Assembly: GCA_015663215.1 (NCBI GenBank)
Contig: DQSP01000260.1
Location: 1 to 7,599, forward strand
DNA from: Sulfurimonas sp.
GTDB taxonomy: Bacteria; Campylobacterota; Campylobacteria; Campylobacterales; Sulfurimonadaceae
Direction: 5' to 3'
DNA: 7,599 nt
In this document: positions 5,973 to 7,599 of the stretch, in pieces
Position numbering within the stretch: position 1 is the first letter of the stretch
How the letters are laid out: each line of letters starts with the position of its first letter
Position numbers and translations under genes: made by a program
Notes under the pieces: model-generated
Database searches by the model: none
What the model was told of the DNA's origin: nothing
Seen by the model: the letters and a program-made list of their open reading frames with translations, nothing else

Positions 5973-7280
5973 GTGGATAATAAAGAATCTCAAGATCAAA
6001 CTACGATCGACAGAAGAGACTTTTTCAAAAAAGCAGCTGCGGTATCAGTAACTGCTCTTGCTGGAACATCTCTACTAGCAAATGAATCAGCCGGAAAAGG
6101 CGATCCTGCAATAATGCACCATACTAAATGGGGCCAAAAATGGGGTGACCCAGTCACTAAAAACCAATATGGAATACCATCAGCTTATGAACATAATGTA
6201 ATCAGAAGAAGTACTAAACTTCTTGCTTCTGGTAACTTTAGAGCTTCAATCGCTGTTACACCTATCCACGAATCTCAAGGAATCATCACTCCAAATGGTC
6301 TTTTCTTCTCTCGTTCTCATGGTGGTACTGCGCATGTAGACCCTAATGAGTACCGTTTAATGATTCACGGTTTAGTTGAGAAGCCTATTGTTCTTACACT
6401 TGCCCAGCTTAAGCGCTACCCATCTGTAACACGTACACACTTCATCGAATGTCCTGCCAATGGTGGACAAGAGTGGAAAGGGCCACAGTTCAACTCTGTT
6501 CAATTTGCTAAAGGTTTTATGGCATCTGCTGAGTGGACTGGTGTTTACATCAAGACAATACTCGAAGACTTAGGTCTTAAACCAACTGCACAGTGGATGC
6601 TTGCTGAGGGCTCTGACAACTCTAAGATGGGAAGAACACTTCCAATAGATAAAATTCTTGATGACGCTATGCTCGTTTGGGGACAAAATGGTGAAGCACT
6701 TCGTCCTGAGCAAGGATACCCAGTAAGACTACTTGTTCCAGGTTGGGAAGGAAACTTATGTGTTAAATGGCTTCGTCGTTTAGAGTTTTCTCAAGAACCT
6801 TGGTACTGTAAAGAAGAGACTTCTAAGTACACTGATCTTAAGCCAACTGGTAAAGCAATCCAACATTTCTATGCGAATGAAGTGAACTCAACTGTAACTT
6901 CTCCATCTCCAGAACTTCCGTGGACTGATCTTAAAGATGGCGATGTAGTTGAAATCGAAGGTCTTGCATGGTCTGGTATGGGTACTATTAAAGCTGTTGA
7001 TTTATCTTTTGATGGTGGTAGAAACTATGTAGAGGCAAACCTTAAAGGTTTAGTTCTTTCAAAATCATGGACTCGCTGGTCTTATATGCACACATATAAA
7101 AAAGGTGAAAAACTTTTACTTACTTCACGTGCTATTGATGATGCTGGATATATTCAACCAACAATTGACCAAGAAGTTGGAATAATGGGTGTTGAAGCAG
7201 TTTATCACAGAAATGCAGTTGAGACTTGGGAAGTAACAGAAGAAGGAAAGGTGAATCATGTTCAAATTAGAAGCGTATAA
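5973..7280 (+). CDS. soxC: Sulfane dehydrogenase molybdenum subunit SoxC
   Basis: Molybdopterin subunit of the periplasmic SoxCD complex, which oxidises the sulfane sulfur bound to SoxY in the Sox thiosulfate-oxidation pathway and passes electrons to the SoxD cytochrome. The 435-residue protein belongs to the sulfite-oxidase family. A Tat signal is visible: DRRDFFKK with R14-R15, then an alanine-rich hydrophobic stretch with likely cleavage near residue 36. The oxidoreductase domain spans about 80-275, with FIECPANGG carrying C160 (bases 6450-6452), the expected molybdenum ligand. Conserved VRLLVPGWEGNLCVKWLRRLE (251-271) follows, then the C-terminal Ig-like dimerisation domain (about 285-420), including LSFDGGRNYVEA. 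It starts at GTG with AAAGGAG. It overlaps soxD by 23 bases. SorA-type sulfite dehydrogenase is the alternative, but the linked SoxD-like frame supports SoxC. Confidence 0.94.
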   Translation: MDNKESQDQTTIDRRDFFKKAAAVSVTALAGTSLLANESAGKGDPAIMHHTKWGQKWGDPVTKNQYGIPSAYEHNVIRRSTKLLASGNFRASIAVTPIHESQGIITPNGLFFSRSHGGTAHVDPNEYRLMIHGLVEKPIVLTLAQLKRYPSVTRTHFIECPANGGQEWKGPQFNSVQFAKGFMASAEWTGVYIKTILEDLGLKPTAQWMLAEGSDNSKMGRTLPIDKILDDAMLVWGQNGEALRPEQGYPVRLLVPGWEGNLCVKWLRRLEFSQEPWYCKEETSKYTDLKPTGKAIQHFYANEVNSTVTSPSPELPWTDLKDGDVVEIEGLAWSGMGTIKAVDLSFDGGRNYVEANLKGLVLSKSWTRWSYMHTYKKGEKLLLTSRAIDDAGYIQPTIDQEVGIMGVEAVYHRNAVETWEVTEEGKVNHVQIRSV

Positions 7281-7599
7281 TAAATTACTAGTTTCTGCTT
7301 CAGTAGCTGCAGTTGTAGCTTTCTCTGTAGTGGGATGTATGGAAAGTGGTGCAACACCATCAGGTGCTAATGCTTCAGTTGCACTTGATATTGACGGTGG
7401 TGTTTCACACCCTGTTGTTAACGGTAAAACGGGAAACTATTATGTAAACCCTCAAGCAATCGGGGCCAAAATCAATAATGGTCGTGTTCCAAATGCAGCA
7501 GAGCTTGCAAGATGGGATACAGACCTACAGCCAGTTACAGAATTAAGCCCAGAAGGTCACGGTATACCTGAAGGTAGTGGTTCAGTTGAAGATGGTGAA
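7258..7599 (+). CDS. soxD: SoxD, cytochrome c subunit of sulfane dehydrogenase, 3'-truncated by the window
   Basis: The first 114 codons of the haem-bearing partner of SoxC, which would pass electrons from the molybdenum centre to a c-type cytochrome. The frame is open to the last base. Identification rests on the segment NNGRVPNAAELARWDTDLQP followed by GHGIPEGSGSVEDGE, which matches the conserved lead-in (GRxAtpxEiaaWDiDvrPdGtGlPpGsGsv) to the first haem domain of SoxD; the CXXCH itself lies beyond the window. The ATG at 7258 lies inside soxC, with AGGTGA and AAGGA upstream, so the subunits are translationally coupled. The N-terminus has a hydrophobic stretch (about 10-26) ending VVGC at residues 24-27, which resembles a lipobox, so this SoxD may be a lipoprotein rather than a soluble periplasmic protein. 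Confidence 0.85.
   Translation, partial: MFKLEAYNKLLVSASVAAVVAFSVVGCMESGATPSGANASVALDIDGGVSHPVVNGKTGNYYVNPQAIGAKINNGRVPNAAELARWDTDLQPVTELSPEGHGIPEGSGSVEDGE

Noticed and set aside
1..7599. CRISPR array, insertion sequence, tRNA, rRNA or prophage signal
   Set aside because: No regularly spaced repeats, transposase-like frame, terminal repeats bounding genes, or structured-RNA signatures were seen on either strand.

Overview
This 7.6 kb window is AT-rich, densely packed and almost entirely coded on the + strand. Protein character points to a sulfur-oxidising member of the Campylobacterota (Epsilonproteobacteria), most like Sulfurimonas or a relative. The basis is a soxC-soxD start, a HP0495/YbeD-like DUF493 protein, K/I/N-rich proteins and short intergenic gaps. 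The organism is inferred from family knowledge, not from a search.

Layout, left to right. (1) 1-1155: 3' nine-tenths of leuC, the large subunit of 3-isopropylmalate dehydratase; its start lies outside the window. (2) 1207-2926: an OmpA-type outer-membrane protein with two thrombospondin-type-3 calcium repeats, followed one base later by mobA. (3) 2976-5763: a tight run of moaC, a DUF493 gene overlapping it from a GTG start, an unrecognised all-helical 345-aa protein, a DUF2231-like four-helix membrane protein, and a two-gene module of a 45-aa protein and a RelE/ParE-like toxin joined by a TAATG overlap. (4) 5764-5972: the only sizeable intergenic region, holding an inverted repeat and candidate promoter elements ahead of soxC. 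(5) 5973-7599: soxC, with a Tat signal and a molybdenum-ligand cysteine, overlapping soxD, which runs off the end and begins with a lipoprotein-like signal.

How the genes fit together. SoxCD is the sulfane dehydrogenase of the Sox thiosulfate-oxidation pathway. SoxC needs molybdopterin, whose first step requires MoaC, so moaC supports the enzyme encoded about 2.5 kb downstream. MobA makes the guanine-dinucleotide form, which sulfite-oxidase-family enzymes such as SoxC do not use, so it probably serves other molybdoenzymes. leuC and ompA look like unrelated housekeeping neighbours.

The most promising points are the compact toxin-antitoxin candidate with its very small upstream partner, the unknown helical protein next to the membrane protein, and the dyad upstream of soxC. 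None of these proves a new system. I see no mobile element, CRISPR array, tRNA or rRNA.
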